From Musa acuminata AAA Group (lineage: Eukaryota > Streptophyta > Magnoliopsida > Zingiberales > Musaceae): a DNA stretch of 64,000 nt. The position numbers and the translations under genes were made by a program. Below, piece by piece: positions 49,739-61,876 of this stretch (position 1 is the first letter of the stretch; each line of letters opens with the position of its first letter). The stretch covers positions 13,356,501 through 13,420,500 of the forward strand of contig NC_088340.1 of assembly GCF_036884655.1 (NCBI RefSeq). The letters are read 5' to 3'. The notes beneath the pieces are model-generated. The model made no database searches, was not told the DNA's origin, and saw only the letters and a program-made list of their open reading frames with translations.

Positions 49739-51235
49739 TGTTGGGAAATCATAGGGGGGGGCGACATCATATGCGCAGCGGAAGAACAAGAAAACAAAAA
49801 TCCCCGATTCCCAAAAAGATGTTCATCGTCGTGCGAAGATTGGTGCGCAAAATCCGCAAAAACACAAAACTGCGTATAGAGATTGTGTTACCTAGGGAGA
49901 TCGTATATCCCTGTTTCCTTGCAGATCCTTAGGAGAGGGTGAAGGAGGTCAAGCGTCCTCCTCTCTAGCGGTGATCCACACAGCAGGGTTGCGACGACGC
50001 TCCTCAAAACTCCAGGCCTACTCTGAGGTGGAGAGGGAGAGGAGAATAGGAAGGGCAAGCAAAGACTCTAGCCTATGAGGCTGTGAATCCCTCCTATTTA
50101 TAGAGATCCCGTGTCAAAACCCTAATGGGTCCTTTCCCTAGTGGGTATTGGATCTGCATCCAATAAGACAAGGGCTCCGTCGGATATCTCATATCCGAAC
50201 CTCTACTCATCGCAATGCCTACCATATGTGTGTGACCCTCTAGGCCCAATATCGAGCTGGCCGTGAGTCATACCTGTCAGAACTCCTTCTAACTAAGTGA
50301 ATTATTATCTCTGTAATAATTCACTCGACTCATCGACTACGGAAGTACTAGGCCACTACGCCGTAGTCCCCAGACGATACAGGGGAATCCAATCCATTGG
50401 ACCTGTCTGTCCTCAGTTACCATGTACCTATAGTCCCTCATCCATCTAATATCCCAGAGACCGTATATCGAGCATGGTGCTGTCAGACCCATACGGTTTC
50501 TACTCGAGTCTCGCTCTAATCGGATTCTCCCGGAGAACTCTTTCTCTCTCAACCCGAATGACCCTGGCCAGGGATTTGTCTGAGCAAGAACACATGGGAT
50601 ATTCCTCTCATGATACCGAGAGTGGATGATCCTCTATCGACACTCAATAGCCCTCGTAAGGTCGACTACCACTCCCAATGACCAGCTGTACTAGATCTGG
50701 GAACAGCCAAACCTATAAGTCTGGTATCAAAGAGTGGAGCACTCATACAGGACATCCTTGGTGTCTCAAGTCTAAGAACCAGATACACCACTAGGACTAC
50801 GGAATTGTTGTCTGACAATAAGGCATCATCAACCATCCAGCATTCCGTAAGCGGATCAATCAGTGAACTCATTCTCCAATGAGCACTTGTACTGTATCCC
50901 TAGTGTCCCTACACGAGCAGCTATGAGACCAGCTGCATCCATCATATGGACGGGTATACAGCACACCAGTCTATCCGGTTATCACGATATCCCTCTCGAG
51001 TAACCTATGACCGGGATTATTTAGGATATGTGTTTAAAGGTGAATCGATCTCATTATCGTGATCTCATCACGATCCGATTCCCATTGCACAAATCCAAGG
51101 ACATCACAATACATATGCATTTATGCAATAGTTATAAAGTGATATACGCCAAAATATAATAAGCAAAAAGATTCTGTATCAAGTCACACGTGCCATCACT
51201 CACGTGATTGGCTTGCTAGGCACTTATGACTAGCA
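49739..51235 (-). repeat. LTR 1 (3' LTR of composite), 1497 bp
   Basis: On plus it starts TGTTGGGAAATC and ends GACTAGCA, so on the element's strand it runs TGCTAGTC to CCCAACA with canonical TG...CA ends. A minus-strand TATAAATAGG box lies at 50093-50102. The poly-G run has 8 G against 9 in the other two LTRs. By eye it differs from LTR 2 and LTR 3 at only a handful of positions. Confidence 0.95.
50297..50324. repeat. Perfect 11-bp inverted repeat inside the LTR
   Basis: GTGAATTATTA, loop TCTCTG, TAATAATTCAC. It is identical at 55166-55193 and 62451-62478. In the element's direction it lies about 200 bp upstream of the TATA box, in U3. Confidence 0.9.
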
Positions 51236-51249
51236 ATCTCCCACTTGAC
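51236..51249 (-). other. Polypurine tract of truncated copy
   Basis: Read on minus, GTCAAGTGGGAGAT abuts the LTR start TGCTAG. It overlaps the end of the pol reading frame and would prime plus-strand DNA synthesis. Confidence 0.8.
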
Positions 51250-54200
51250 CTAAAGCCAATCACCTATGTGTCTGATCCCCATCAGACCCCTGTGACGCTC
51301 AAAGACAATCTGAGACAATGGCTTTGTTAGTGGATCTGCAATGTTATCTTCGGATGGAGCTCTTTCCACTGCTACATCTCCTCGGGTCACGATCTCTCTG
51401 ATAAGGTGGAACCTCCTCAGAACATGCTTAGATTTCTGATGAGACCTAGGTTCCTTCGCTTGAGCAATTGCCCCGTTGTTGTCGCAATATAGGGAAATCG
51501 GCTCCTCACTATCCGGCACGACTCCTAAATCTGTGATGAACTTCTTCAACCAGACTCCCTCCTTTGCTGCATCTGATGCAGCAATGTACTCCGCCTTTGT
51601 GGTCGAGTCAGCAGTGGTATCTTGCTTGGAACTCTTCCAGCACACTGCTCCTCCATTCAAGGTGTACACATACCCTGAATTCGACTTGCTATCATCGACA
51701 TCAGACTGAAAACTTGAGTCAGTGTAGCCTTCAACCTTAAGGCTATTACCTCCATATACTAGTAAAAGATCCTTAGTCCTTCTCAAGTACTTAAGGATAC
51801 ACTTTACTGCTTTCCAGTGCTCCAAGCCTGGATCCGCCTGATACCTGCTCGTGACACTCAGAGCATGCGCTATATCAGGCCTAGTACATAGCATGGCATA
51901 CATGATAGACCCTATTGCTGAGGCATAAGGTATCATATCCATGTTTGCCCTTTGGAATTTTTGATGTCAAACCTTTTGACAATGGTTTCTATGTACCTGG
52001 ACTGGGACAAGCCAAGCATCCTCTTGGATCTATCTCTATATATTCTAATCCCCAAGATATAGGATGCTTCCCCTAAGTCCTTCATGGAGAAATGTCTAGA
52101 TAACCAAGCCTTTACTGTGGATTGCATTCCTACATCATTCCCAATGATGAGAATGTCATCCACATATAACACCAAAAAGGTGATAGCGCTCCCACTTACC
52201 TTCCTGTATACACAAGGCTCATCTTCGTTCTTAACGAAGTCATAAGATCTGATTGCCTCATCAAATCTTATGTTCCAACTTCGGGAAGCTTGCTTTAGTC
52301 CATAAATGGATCTAAGCAACCTACACACCTTATCTGGGCAGTTCTTGGACACGAATCCCTCAGGTTGCATCATATACACCTCCTCCTCCAGGTTCCCGTT
52401 GAGGAATGCGGTTTTCACATCCATCTGCCAGATCTCATAATCATAGTGTGCTGCAATAGCCAATAGAATTCTGATGGATTTTAGCATTGCTACGGGTGAG
52501 AAAGTTTCGTCGTAGTCAACACCTTGCCTTTGACGATACCCCTTAGCCACTAGCCTTGCTTTATAGGTCTCTACCTTTCCATCTACTCCGATCTTTTTCT
52601 TAAAGATCCACTTGCAACCGATGGGTACAATACCTTCGGGTGCATCAACTAGGTTCCAAACCTTATTGGAGTACATAGAATCCATTTCAGAATTCATGGC
52701 TTCTTTCCACTTCCCGGAGTCTATACTCATAATAGCCTCCTCGTAGGTCTGAGGATCAATATCCTCTACATCCTCTGCTCTAATATGTCCCACATATCTC
52801 TCAGGAGGATGGGATACTCTATCAGACCTGCGTAAAGTTTAAACTTGTGTATTAGATACCTGAACAGACTCGGGCTGTAGAGTGGTGCTTGAGCTTGGTT
52901 CCCTAACTTCGCTCAACTCTATCATTCTCCCACTGTCTCCGCCAAGAATGTGTTCCTTCTCAAGGAACACTGCTCTCTTAGCTACAAAGACCTTTTGGTC
53001 CTCGAGATGATAGAAATAATACCCACAAGTTTCCTTGGGGTATCCCACAAATTTACATCGCCCTGTCCTTGATTCTAACTTATCGGGGTTGTGTCTTTTA
53101 ACATGGGCAGAGCAGCCCCAAATCTTAACTACTTTAAGATCAGGCTTCTTCCCTTTCCATATCTCATATGGTGTAGACACCACCGACTTAGTTGGAACTC
53201 TGTTCAGAAGGTAAGCTGCGGTTTCTAGGGCATATCCCCAGAATGAGATGGGTAGGTCAGCGAAACTCATCATGGACCGTACCATATCTAATAATGTACG
53301 ATTTCTCCTTTCAGAGACACCATTGAGCTGAGGTGTATAAGGAGGTGTCCATTGGGATAATATCCCATGGTCCTTGAGGAAGTGAGTAAACTCTGTACTT
53401 AAGTACTCACCTCCTCGATCTGATCGAAGAGTTTTGATACTCTTTCCAGTCTGGTTCTCCACCTCATTCTTATACTCTCTGAATTTCTCAAAGGCCTCGG
53501 ACTTGTACTTCATTAAGTATACATATCCATACCTTGAGAAATCATCAGTAAATGTAATGAAGTAGGAGTAACCTCCAATGGCATGAGTTGACATGGGTCC
53601 ACATACATCACTATGTATGAGTTCCAACAACTCAGTGGCTCTCTCTCCAGTTCCACTAAATGGAGAGTTGGTCAGTTTTCCACGAATGCAAGGCTCACAA
53701 GTTGCATATGACATATAGTCGAATGGATCTAGATATCCATCATTTAGCAACTTTTGAATCCTTCTTTCATGGATGTGACCTAGCCTACAATGCCACAGGT
53801 ATGCACTGTTCAACTAATCTCGTTTCCTTTTGGACACATTTATATTCATGATATGTGGAGTGGTGTCTAACATAAATAAACCATTATGCAATGTTCCTTT
53901 CGTGATGATCTTATCATCTAATAATATCGAACAACCATTGTTCTCAAAAACAAATTTATATCCACTAACTGTTAAACATGAAATGGAGATAATGTTTTTG
54001 ATAATAGAAGGAACAAAATAACATGCATCTAATGCAATAAAAGCTCCACTAGGCAGATGTAGGGCGACCTCGCCAACAACTAATACAGCAACTTTTGCTC
54101 CATTACCCATCTTGAGGTCCATCTCGCCTCTCTCTAGTCTCCTAGGCCTTGCCAGAACCTGCAACGAATTACATATATGATAAGCACTACCGGTATCTAA

Positions 54201-54606
54201 TACCCATGTGTTATCATAAGAGTCTGACAAATGGAGACTGATCATGAATGTACCTGAAGCTTCATCAAGCTTTTGTTTCGCCCTTTCTGCAAGGTACTCT
54301 TTGCAGTTTCTCTTCCAGTGCCCATCTTTACCACAGTGGAAGCACTGGCCTTTGTCCTTTGTTGGGTCTTTCTTAGCAACCTTTGCTTTACCTTGTTTGC
54401 CCTTGCCCTTTCCCTTCTTAAGGGACCTTTCTGCTTTCCTTTTCTTTCTGGTCTCACCAGTGTAGAGAACTGGCTTCTCTTTCTTAATAGTACTCTCTGC
54501 CTCCCTCAACATATTGAGGAGCTCTGGGAGAGTCACCTCAAGCTTGTTCATATTAAAGTTCATTATGAACTGTGAAAAGGAATCTGGTAGGGACTGAAGC
54601 ACAATG
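51250..54606 (-). pseudogene. Truncated and broken copia gag-pol, copy 1
   Basis: Minus-strand remains of the same polyprotein as copy 2. It starts inside gag at the LTR 2 junction (54606), retaining a CCHC knuckle ([14 protein letters not shown]), protease DTGS, integrase zinc region (HCRLGHIH), integrase core, RT (YVDDILIIGND) and RNase H. Breaks: a TAG stop at 53814-53816 where copy 2 has Glu, a TAA stop at 52839-52841 between integrase and RT, and a 70-bp deletion at about 51950 relative to copy 2 (its 56823-56892) that shifts the frame. It lacks the 5' leader, primer-binding site and about the first 155 gag residues, so it cannot be autonomous. Confidence 0.93.
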
Positions 54607-56104
54607 TGTTGGGAAATCATAGGGGGGGGGCGACATCATATGCGCAGCGGAAGAACAAGAAAACAAAAATCCCCGATTCCCAAAAAGATGTTCATCGTCG
54701 TGCGAAGATTGGTGCGCAAAATCCGCAAAAACACAAAACTGCGTATAGAGATTGTGTTACCTAGGGAGATCGTATATCCCTGTTTCCTTGCAGATCCTTA
54801 GGAGAGGGTGAAGGAGGTCAAGCGTCCTCCTCTCTAGCGGTGATCCACACAGCAGGGTTGCGACGACGCTCCTCAAAACTCCAGGCCTACTCTGAGGTGG
54901 AGAGGGAGAGGAGAATAGGAAGGGCAAGCAAAGACTCTAGCCTATGAGGCTGTGAATCCCTCCTATTTATAGAGATCCCGTGTCAAAACCCTAATGGGTC
55001 CTTTCCCTAGTGGGTATTGGATCTGCATCCAATAAGACAAGGGCTCCGTCGGATATCTCATATCCGAACCTCTACTCATCGCAATGCCTACCATATGTGT
55101 GTGACCCTCTAGGCCCAATATCGAGCTGGCCGTGAGTCATACCTGTCAGAACTCCTTCTAACTAAGTGAATTATTATCTCTGTAATAATTCACTCGACTC
55201 ATCGACTACGGAAGTACTAGGCCACTACGCCGTAGTCCCCAGACGATACAGGGGAATCCAATCCATTGGACCTGTCTGTCCTCAGTTACCATGTACCTAT
55301 AGTCCCTCATCCATCTAATATCCCAGAGACCGTATATCGAGCATGGTGCTGTCAGACCCATACGGTTTCTTCTCGAGTCTCGCTCTAATCGGATTCTCCC
55401 GGAGAACTCTTTCTCTCTCAACCCGAATGACCCTGGCCAGGGATTTGTCTGAGCAAGAACACATGGGATATTCCTCTCATGATACCAAGAGTGGATGATC
55501 CTCTATCGACACTCAATAGCCCTCGTAAGGTCGACTACCACTCCCAATGACCAGCTGTACTAGATCTGGGAACAGCCAAACCTATAAGTCTGGTATCAAA
55601 GAGTGGAGCACTCATACAGGACATCCTTGGTGTCTCAAGTCTAAGAACCAGATACACCACTAGGACTACGGAATTGTTGTCTGACAATAAGGCATCATCA
55701 ACCATCCAGCATTCCGTAAGCGGATCAATCAGTGAACTCATTCTCCAATGAGCACCTGTACTGTATCCCTAGTGTCCCTACACGAGCAGCTATGAGACCA
55801 GCTGCATCCATCATATGGACGGGTATATAGCACACCAGTCTATCCGGTTATCACGATGTCCCTCTCGAGTAACCTATGACCGGGATTATTTAGGATATGT
55901 GTTTAAAGGTGAATCGATCTCATTATCGTGATCTCATCACGATCCGATTCCCATTGCACAAATCCAAGGACATCACAATATATATGCATTTATGCAATAG
56001 TTATAAAGTGATATACGCCAAAATATAATAAGCAAAAAGATTCTGTATCAAGTCACACGTGCCATCACTCACGTGATTGGCTTGCTGGGCACTTATGACT
56101 AGCA
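54607..56104 (-). repeat. LTR 2 (internal, 3' LTR of the full copy), 1498 bp
   Basis: Complete to the last base at both ends (TG...CA). The end at 54607 joins directly to gag sequence of copy 1 (preceding bases CAATG). The minus-strand TATA box is at 54962-54971. Its private differences include A in ccaagagtgg (near 55488) and T in gggtatatagc (near 55827). Confidence 0.95.
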
Positions 56105-56118
56105 ATCTCCCACTTGAC
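56105..56118 (-). other. Polypurine tract of full copy
   Basis: Same GTCAAGTGGGAGAT sequence as in copy 1, adjoining LTR 2. Confidence 0.8.
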
Positions 56119-59100
56119 CTAAAGCCAATCACCTATGTGTCTGATCCCCATCAGACCCCTGTGACGCTCAAAGACAATCTGAGACAATGGCTTTATTAGT
56201 GGATCTGCAATGTTATCTTCGGATGGAACTCTTTCCACTGCTACATCTCCTCGGGTCACGATCTCTCTGATAAGGTGGAACCTCCTCAGAACATGCTTAG
56301 ATTTCTGATGAGACCTAGGTTCCTTCGCTTGAGCAATTGCCCCGTTGTTGTCGCAATATAGGGAAATCGGCTCCTCACTATCCGGCACGACTCCCAAATC
56401 TGTGATGAACTTCTTCAACCAGACTCCCTCCTTTGCTGCATCTGATGCAGCAATGTACTCCGCCTCTGTGGTCGAGTCAGCAGTGGTATATTGCTTGGAA
56501 CTCTTCCAGCACACTGCTCCTCCATTCAAGGTGTACACATACCCTGAATTCGACTTGCTATCATCGACATCAGACTGAAAACTTGAGTCAGTGTAGCCTT
56601 CAACCTTAAGGCTATTACCTCCATATACTAGTAAAAGATCCTTAGTCCTTCTCAAGTACTTAAGGATACACTTTACTGCTTTCCAGTGCTCCAAGCCTGG
56701 ATCCGCCTGATACCTGCTCGTGACACTCAGAGCATGCGCTATATCAGGCCTAGTACATAGCATGACATACATAATAGACCCTATTGCTGAGGCATAAGGT
56801 ATCATATCCATGTTCGCCCTTTCTTCTGGAGTCTTTGGGGACATACTCGTAGAAAGCGATATCCCATGTCTCTTCGGTATGAGACCTCTTTTGGAATTTT
56901 CCATGCCAAACCTTTTGACAATAGTTTCTGTGTACCTGGACTGGGACAAGCCAAGCATCCTTTTGGATCTATCTCTATAGATTCTAATCCCCAAGATATA
57001 AGATGCTTCTCCTAAGTCCTTCATGGAGAAGTGTCTAGATAACCAAGCCTTTATTGTGGATAGCATTCCTATGTCATTCCCAATGATGAGGATGTCATCC
57101 ACATATAATACCAAAAAGCTAATAGCGCTCCCACTTACCTTTCTGTATACACAAGGCTCATCTTTGTTCTTAACGAAGTCATAAGATCTGATTGCCTCAT
57201 CAAATCTTATGTTCCAACTTCGGGAAGCTTGCTTTAGTCCATAAATGGATCTAAGCAACCTACACACCTTATCTGGGCAGTTCTTGGACACGAATCCCTC
57301 AGGTTGCATCATATACACCTCCTCCTCCAGGTTCCCATTGAGGAATGCGGTTTTCACATCCATCTGCCAGATCTCATAATCATAGTGTGCCGCAATAGCC
57401 AATAGAATTCTGATGGATTTTAGCATTGCTACGGGTGAGAAAGTTTCGTCGTAGTCAACACCTTGCCTTTGACGATACCCCTTAGCCACTAGCCTTGCTT
57501 TATAGGTCTCTACCTTTCCATCTACTCCGATCTTTTTCTTAAAGATCCACTTGCAACCGATGGGTACAATACCTTCGGGTGCATCAACTAGGTTCCAAAC
57601 CTTATTGGAGTACATAGAATCCATCTCAGAATTCATGGCTTCTTTCCACTTCCCGGAGTCTATACTCATAATAGCCTCCTCGTAGGTCTGAGGATCAATA
57701 TCCTCTACATCCTCTGCTCTAATATGTCCCACATATCTCTCAGGAGGATGGGATACTCTATCAGACCTGCGTAAAGTTGAAACTTATGTATTAGATACCT
57801 GAACAGACTCGGGCTGTAGAGTGGTGCTTGAGCTTGGTTCTCCAACCTCGCTCAATTCTATCATTCTCCCACTGTCTCCGTCAAGAATGTGTTCCTTCTC
57901 AAGGAACACTGCTCTCTTAGCTACAAAGACCTTTTGGTCCTCGAGATGATAGAAGTAATACCCACAAGTTTCCTTGGGGTATCCCACAAATTTACATCGC
58001 CCTGTCCTTGATTCTAACTTATCGGGGTTGTGTCTTTTAACATGGGCAGAGCAGCCCCAAATCTTAACTACTTTAAGATCAGGCTTCTTCCCTTTCTATA
58101 TCTCATATGGTGTAGACACCACCGACTTAGTTGGAACTCTGTTCAGAAGGTAAGCTGCGGTTTCTAGGGCATATCCCCAGAATGAGATGGGTAGGTCAGC
58201 GAAACTCATCATGGACCGTACCATATCTAATAATGTACGATTTCTCCTTTCAGAGACACCATTGAGCTGTGGTGTATAAGGAGGTGTCCATTGGGATAAT
58301 ATCCCATGGTCCTTGAGGAACTGAGTAAACTCTATACTTAAGTACTCACATCCTCGATCTGATCGAAGAGATTTGATACTCTTTCCAGTCTGGTTCTCCA
58401 CCTCATTCTTATACTCTCTGAATTTCTCAAAGGCCTCGGACTTGTACTTCATTAAGTACACATATCCATACCTTGAGAAATCATCAGTAAATGTAATGAA
58501 GTAGGAGTAACCTCCAATGGCATGAGTTGACATGGGTCCACATACATCACTATGTATGAGTTCCAACAACTCAGTGGCTCTCTCTCCAGTTCCACTAAAT
58601 GGAGATTTGGTCAGTTTTCCACAAATGCAAGGCTCACAAGTTGCATATGACATATAGTCGAATGGATCTAGATATCCATCATTTAGCAACTTTTGAATCC
58701 TTCTTTCATGGATGTGACCTAGCCTACAATGCCACAGGTATGCACTGTTCAACTCATCTCGTTTCCTTTTGGACACATTTATATTCATGATATGTGGAGT
58801 GGTGTCTAACATAAATAAACCATTATGCAATGTTCCTTTCGTGATGATCTTATCATCTAATAATATTGAACAACCATTGTTCTCAAAAACAAATTTATAT
58901 CCACTAACTGTTAAACATGAAATGGAGATAATGTTTTTGATAATAGAAGGAACAAAATAACATGCATCTAATGCAATAAAAGCTCCACTAGGCAGATGTA
59001 GGGCGACCTCGCCAACAGCTAATACAGCAACTTTTGCTCCATTACCCATCTTGAGGTCCATCTCGCCTCTCTCTAGTCTCCTAGGACTTGCCAGAACCTG

Positions 59101-60012
59101 CAACGAATTACATATATGATAAGCACTACCGGTATCTAATACCCATGTGTTATCATAAGAGTCTGACAAATGGAGACTGATCATGAATGTACCTGAAGCT
59201 TCATCAAGCTTTTGTTTCGCCCTTTCTGCAAGGTACTCTTTGCAGTTTCTCTTCCAGTGCCCATCTTTACCACAGTGGAAGCACTGGCCTTTGTCCTTTG
59301 TTGGGTCTTTCTTAGCAACCTTTGCTTTACCTTGTTTGCCCTTGCCCTTTCCCTTCTTAAGGGACCTTTCTGCTTTCCTTTTCTTTCTGGTCTCACCAGT
59401 GTAGAGAACTGGCTTCTCTTTCTTAATAGTACTCTCTGCCTCCCTCAACATATTGAGGAGCTTTGGGAGAGTCACCTCAAGCTTGTTCATATTAAAGTTC
59501 ATTATGAACTGTGAAAAGGAATCTGGTAGGGACTGAAGCACAATGTCCACACACAAGTTATCCTCTAGGACCATTCCTAGACCTGTGAGTTTCTCTATCC
59601 ACTCAATCATCTTTAGGACATGGTTCTGAACCGGTGTCCCCTCAGTCATCCTAGCGCGGAAAAGGCTCTTGGATATCTCATATCGTTGAGTCCTTCCCTG
59701 TTCCTCAAACAATTTACGGACATGTAGGAGAATGGATCTGGCATCCATCTTTTCATGTTGTCTCTGTAACTCTGGAGTCATAGAGCCCAACATATAGCAC
59801 TGAGCAAGAGTGGAGTCATCAATGTACTTCACGTAGCGAGCGATCTCATCCTCGCTTGCCCCTTCTTCGGGCGTAGGCATCACTGTATCAAGGACGTACA
59901 CGATTTTCTCCGCTGTGAGAACAATTCTCAAGTTACGGAGCCAATCCGTATAATTTGGACCAGTGAGGCGGTTGACATCAAGTATGCCACGTAAGGGATT
60001 TGAAAGCGACAT
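56119..60012 (-). pseudogene. Near-complete Ty1/copia gag-pol, copy 2, with two in-frame stops
   Basis: One frame of 1298 codons from the ATG at 60012 ([20 protein letters not shown]) to the stop at 56119. The order is UBN2-type gag, CCHC knuckle (residues 244-257), aspartic protease (DTGS 293-296), pre-integrase HCRLGHIH (about 428-435), integrase core starting near HSDVCGPM (488-495), RT with YVDD (about 970-973), then RNase H ending in ADPLIKPLS. Only two stops interrupt it: TAG at 58096-58098 (codon 639, Trp in copy 1) and TAA at 57784-57786 (codon 743). There is no frameshift. An earlier ATG at 60036 is in frame, but 60012 matches usual copia gag starts. Confidence 0.93.
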
Positions 60013-60151
60013 TTTCTGAAAATAAAGATGTAGCAAAAATGAATAACATGCAGATTTTGCAAGAAATAAACTATCAAGATATGGACTTCTATCTTAATAT
60101 GCTCCCACTATTTTACTAACGAGTCACGCGACACCCTCAGCACGTGAAACG

Positions 60152-60170
60152 GAAGTCTCCGGCAGACTTC
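60152..60170 (-). repeat. Simple hairpin in the leader
   Basis: GAAGTCT, loop CCGGC, AGACTTC: a perfect 7-bp stem. Similar perfect stems lie at 60262-60279 (ATCACAA / TTGTGAT) and 60427-60438 (palindrome GTCACCGGTGAC). Confidence 0.75.
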
Positions 60171-60197
60171 TAGTGGGGATCAGGATCCAATCAGCGT

Positions 60198-60510
60198 CTT
60201 AGTGTAACCTCGAGGGACTCGACCAATCACACTAAGCCTAGAAGGTAGACAACTCTTGCCGATCACAACTCCTTGTGATTCCCGTCCTGTTCGGCCTCCG
60301 AATCACCATGGCCTCGAGGGACTCGACCAACCATGATGCTCGGTTAAGTCAACACCTTCGTTATAAGATGAGTCTGATTTGATGATATACCCTCGAGGGA
60401 CTCGACCAAGCATATCATGCCCTCAGGTCACCGGTGACATCTCTATGTCGTAAGCAAGATAGCGAATCGCGATATAGGTGAGTCTCGAGGGACTCGACCA
60501 ACTCAACCTA
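60198..60510 (-). repeat. Array of four hairpins sharing one core sequence
   Basis: The core CCTCGAGGGACTCGACCAA occurs at 60208-60226, 60312-60330 and 60391-60409, and with T as first base at 60483-60501. Each copy is enclosed by a different inverted repeat. Unit 1: CTTAGTGT (60198-60205) with ACACTAAG (60229-60236). Unit 2: CACCATGG (60304-60311) with CCATGATG (60331-60338). Unit 3: ATGATATAC (60382-60390) with GCATATCAT (60410-60418). Unit 4: TAGGTGAGT (60475-60483) with ACTCAACCTA (60501-60510), one bulge. The core itself can fold (TCGAG / CTCGA). The mismatches in units 2 and 3 become G-U pairs on the minus (sense) strand. Confidence 0.85.
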
Positions 60511-61192
60511 CACCGGGATTCGGTTCCTACTCATAACGATGGAAGGCCACGTGGGTCAATCTAATTGCCTCACGTTTACCGACTTAATATTATCGAGAGA
60601 TGTTTCTATGATTTGGTCTCCTAATATGACATGTCACACATATACATATTTAATATATATCTACATCGCATGCAAATATATATACATATCTAGTATGTGT
60701 ATAAGCAATCACACCAGATGATCATGGACCACAACCTAATATGATTAGGCCCGAGCCAGTAGGCCTAATCACTCACATCAAGATCTATGTGTGCAACGGT
60801 GCATCTCCATGCCTTGTGATCGTCCATCTCGTCCTCGTTGGTTCCGTCGACATCTTGATACATCTTCATGCATCACGATCGTCCGTCTCGTGGGTCCCGC
60901 TATGGCTTCCACGCTCCCGCTGCGCCTCCTCATGTGATTACAACTTAATCATAGGCACGCAGGCCCGACAATAAACGAGAAATATAATGGAGATTCGCAG
61001 ACCTCAATAATAATAATCACAAGTACACACATCACACGGTCCATGATCATCCGTCCACTCATCATACATCACATGTATAAATAATCATCATCATGTAGGA
61101 CTACTAGATAATAATAAAAATAATAATCAACTAAACCTTTTAATTAATTAATATTTTCTGAAATCAGGGATATATAGGGAATTTCTCAATTC

Positions 61193-61858
61193 CTAAGGGT
61201 ATTTTCGTAATTTGGACAAAAAACAGAAACTGGAATTTCTCAAATTCCGAGGGGCAAAACTGTCTTTTGCGTAGAAAACCCTAATACCCTTTCCCCTTTT
61301 CGCTGCTGCGCCGCCACCGCCGCCACCCTGCTGGCGGCGGCCTGTGCGGCGAGGGCGAGGGCACTGCCCTCGCCTGCAGGTGGCACGCCCGCTGGGGTCG
61401 CTGCCGCTGCAGGTGGGCGCCCCCGCGGGCGCCGCCGCCTTCGCGGGCGGTTCTGCCCGCGAGTCAGCGCCCGCAGGTGGTGCTGTCTCGCTGGCGGCCG
61501 CCCCTGCGGGGTTTTTGCCCGTGGGAGCAGCGGCCACAGGCGCCGCTGCCCTGCGGTGCCTCAGCCCGCGCTGTTGCCCCGCGGCGCCTCTGCCCGCGGG
61601 CTCAGTGGCCGCAGGCGCTTCTACCGAGCGGGCTCCCAGCCCCGCCGGCCGCAAGCCTGCTGCAAGCAGACCGCCGGCCGGCTGCTGCAGGCACAGCGCT
61701 TGCGCATGCGCCGGCGCTGTGCTGCCTGGTTGCAGCTGCGGCTGGCTGCAGGCATGCAGATCGAGGGCAGCAACTGTTGCTGCCCTTCCTTGCTTTTGCG
61801 TCAACGATTTTGACGTCAATATTCTTCCTAAACACAACACACGCAGTTCAAAAACCAA
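61193..61858 (-). other. GC-rich open frame in the leader, 221 codons, doubtful gene
   Basis: Starts 19 nt after the primer-binding site on the sense strand. The translation is dominated by Ala, Pro, Gly and Arg without a recognisable domain. Long open frames also exist on the opposite strand (61344-61907, 61477-62049), as expected when GC content removes stop codons. The block contains many imperfect GCCCGCGGGC-like repeats. Confidence 0.2.
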
Positions 61859-61876
61859 TCATTCGCACGAACAACC

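Larger units (their letters stand above)
60013..61876 (-). other. 5' leader of the full copia copy
   Basis: 1.86 kb between primer-binding site and gag start, unusually long for a copia leader. It has three parts in the sense direction: a very GC-rich block (about 61800-61290), an AT-rich block (about 61200-60540), and a hairpin-dense block (60510-60150) close to gag. Confidence 0.8.

Noticed and set aside
50337..50872. Two short minus-strand frames that recur in all three LTRs
   Set aside because: They repeat because the LTRs are copies of each other. They show no domain, and 50337-50872 lies in U3 upstream of the LTR TATA box.
54602..54607. Junction of copy 1 gag and LTR2 as a microhomology deletion
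   Set aside because: Overlap is at most one base and LTR2 is intact to its terminal TG, so an integration end fits better.
60208..60501. Regularly spaced identical repeats reminiscent of a CRISPR array
   Set aside because: Spacing is 79-104 bp and uneven, there are only four copies, this is plant nuclear DNA, and the repeats lie in a retrotransposon leader.
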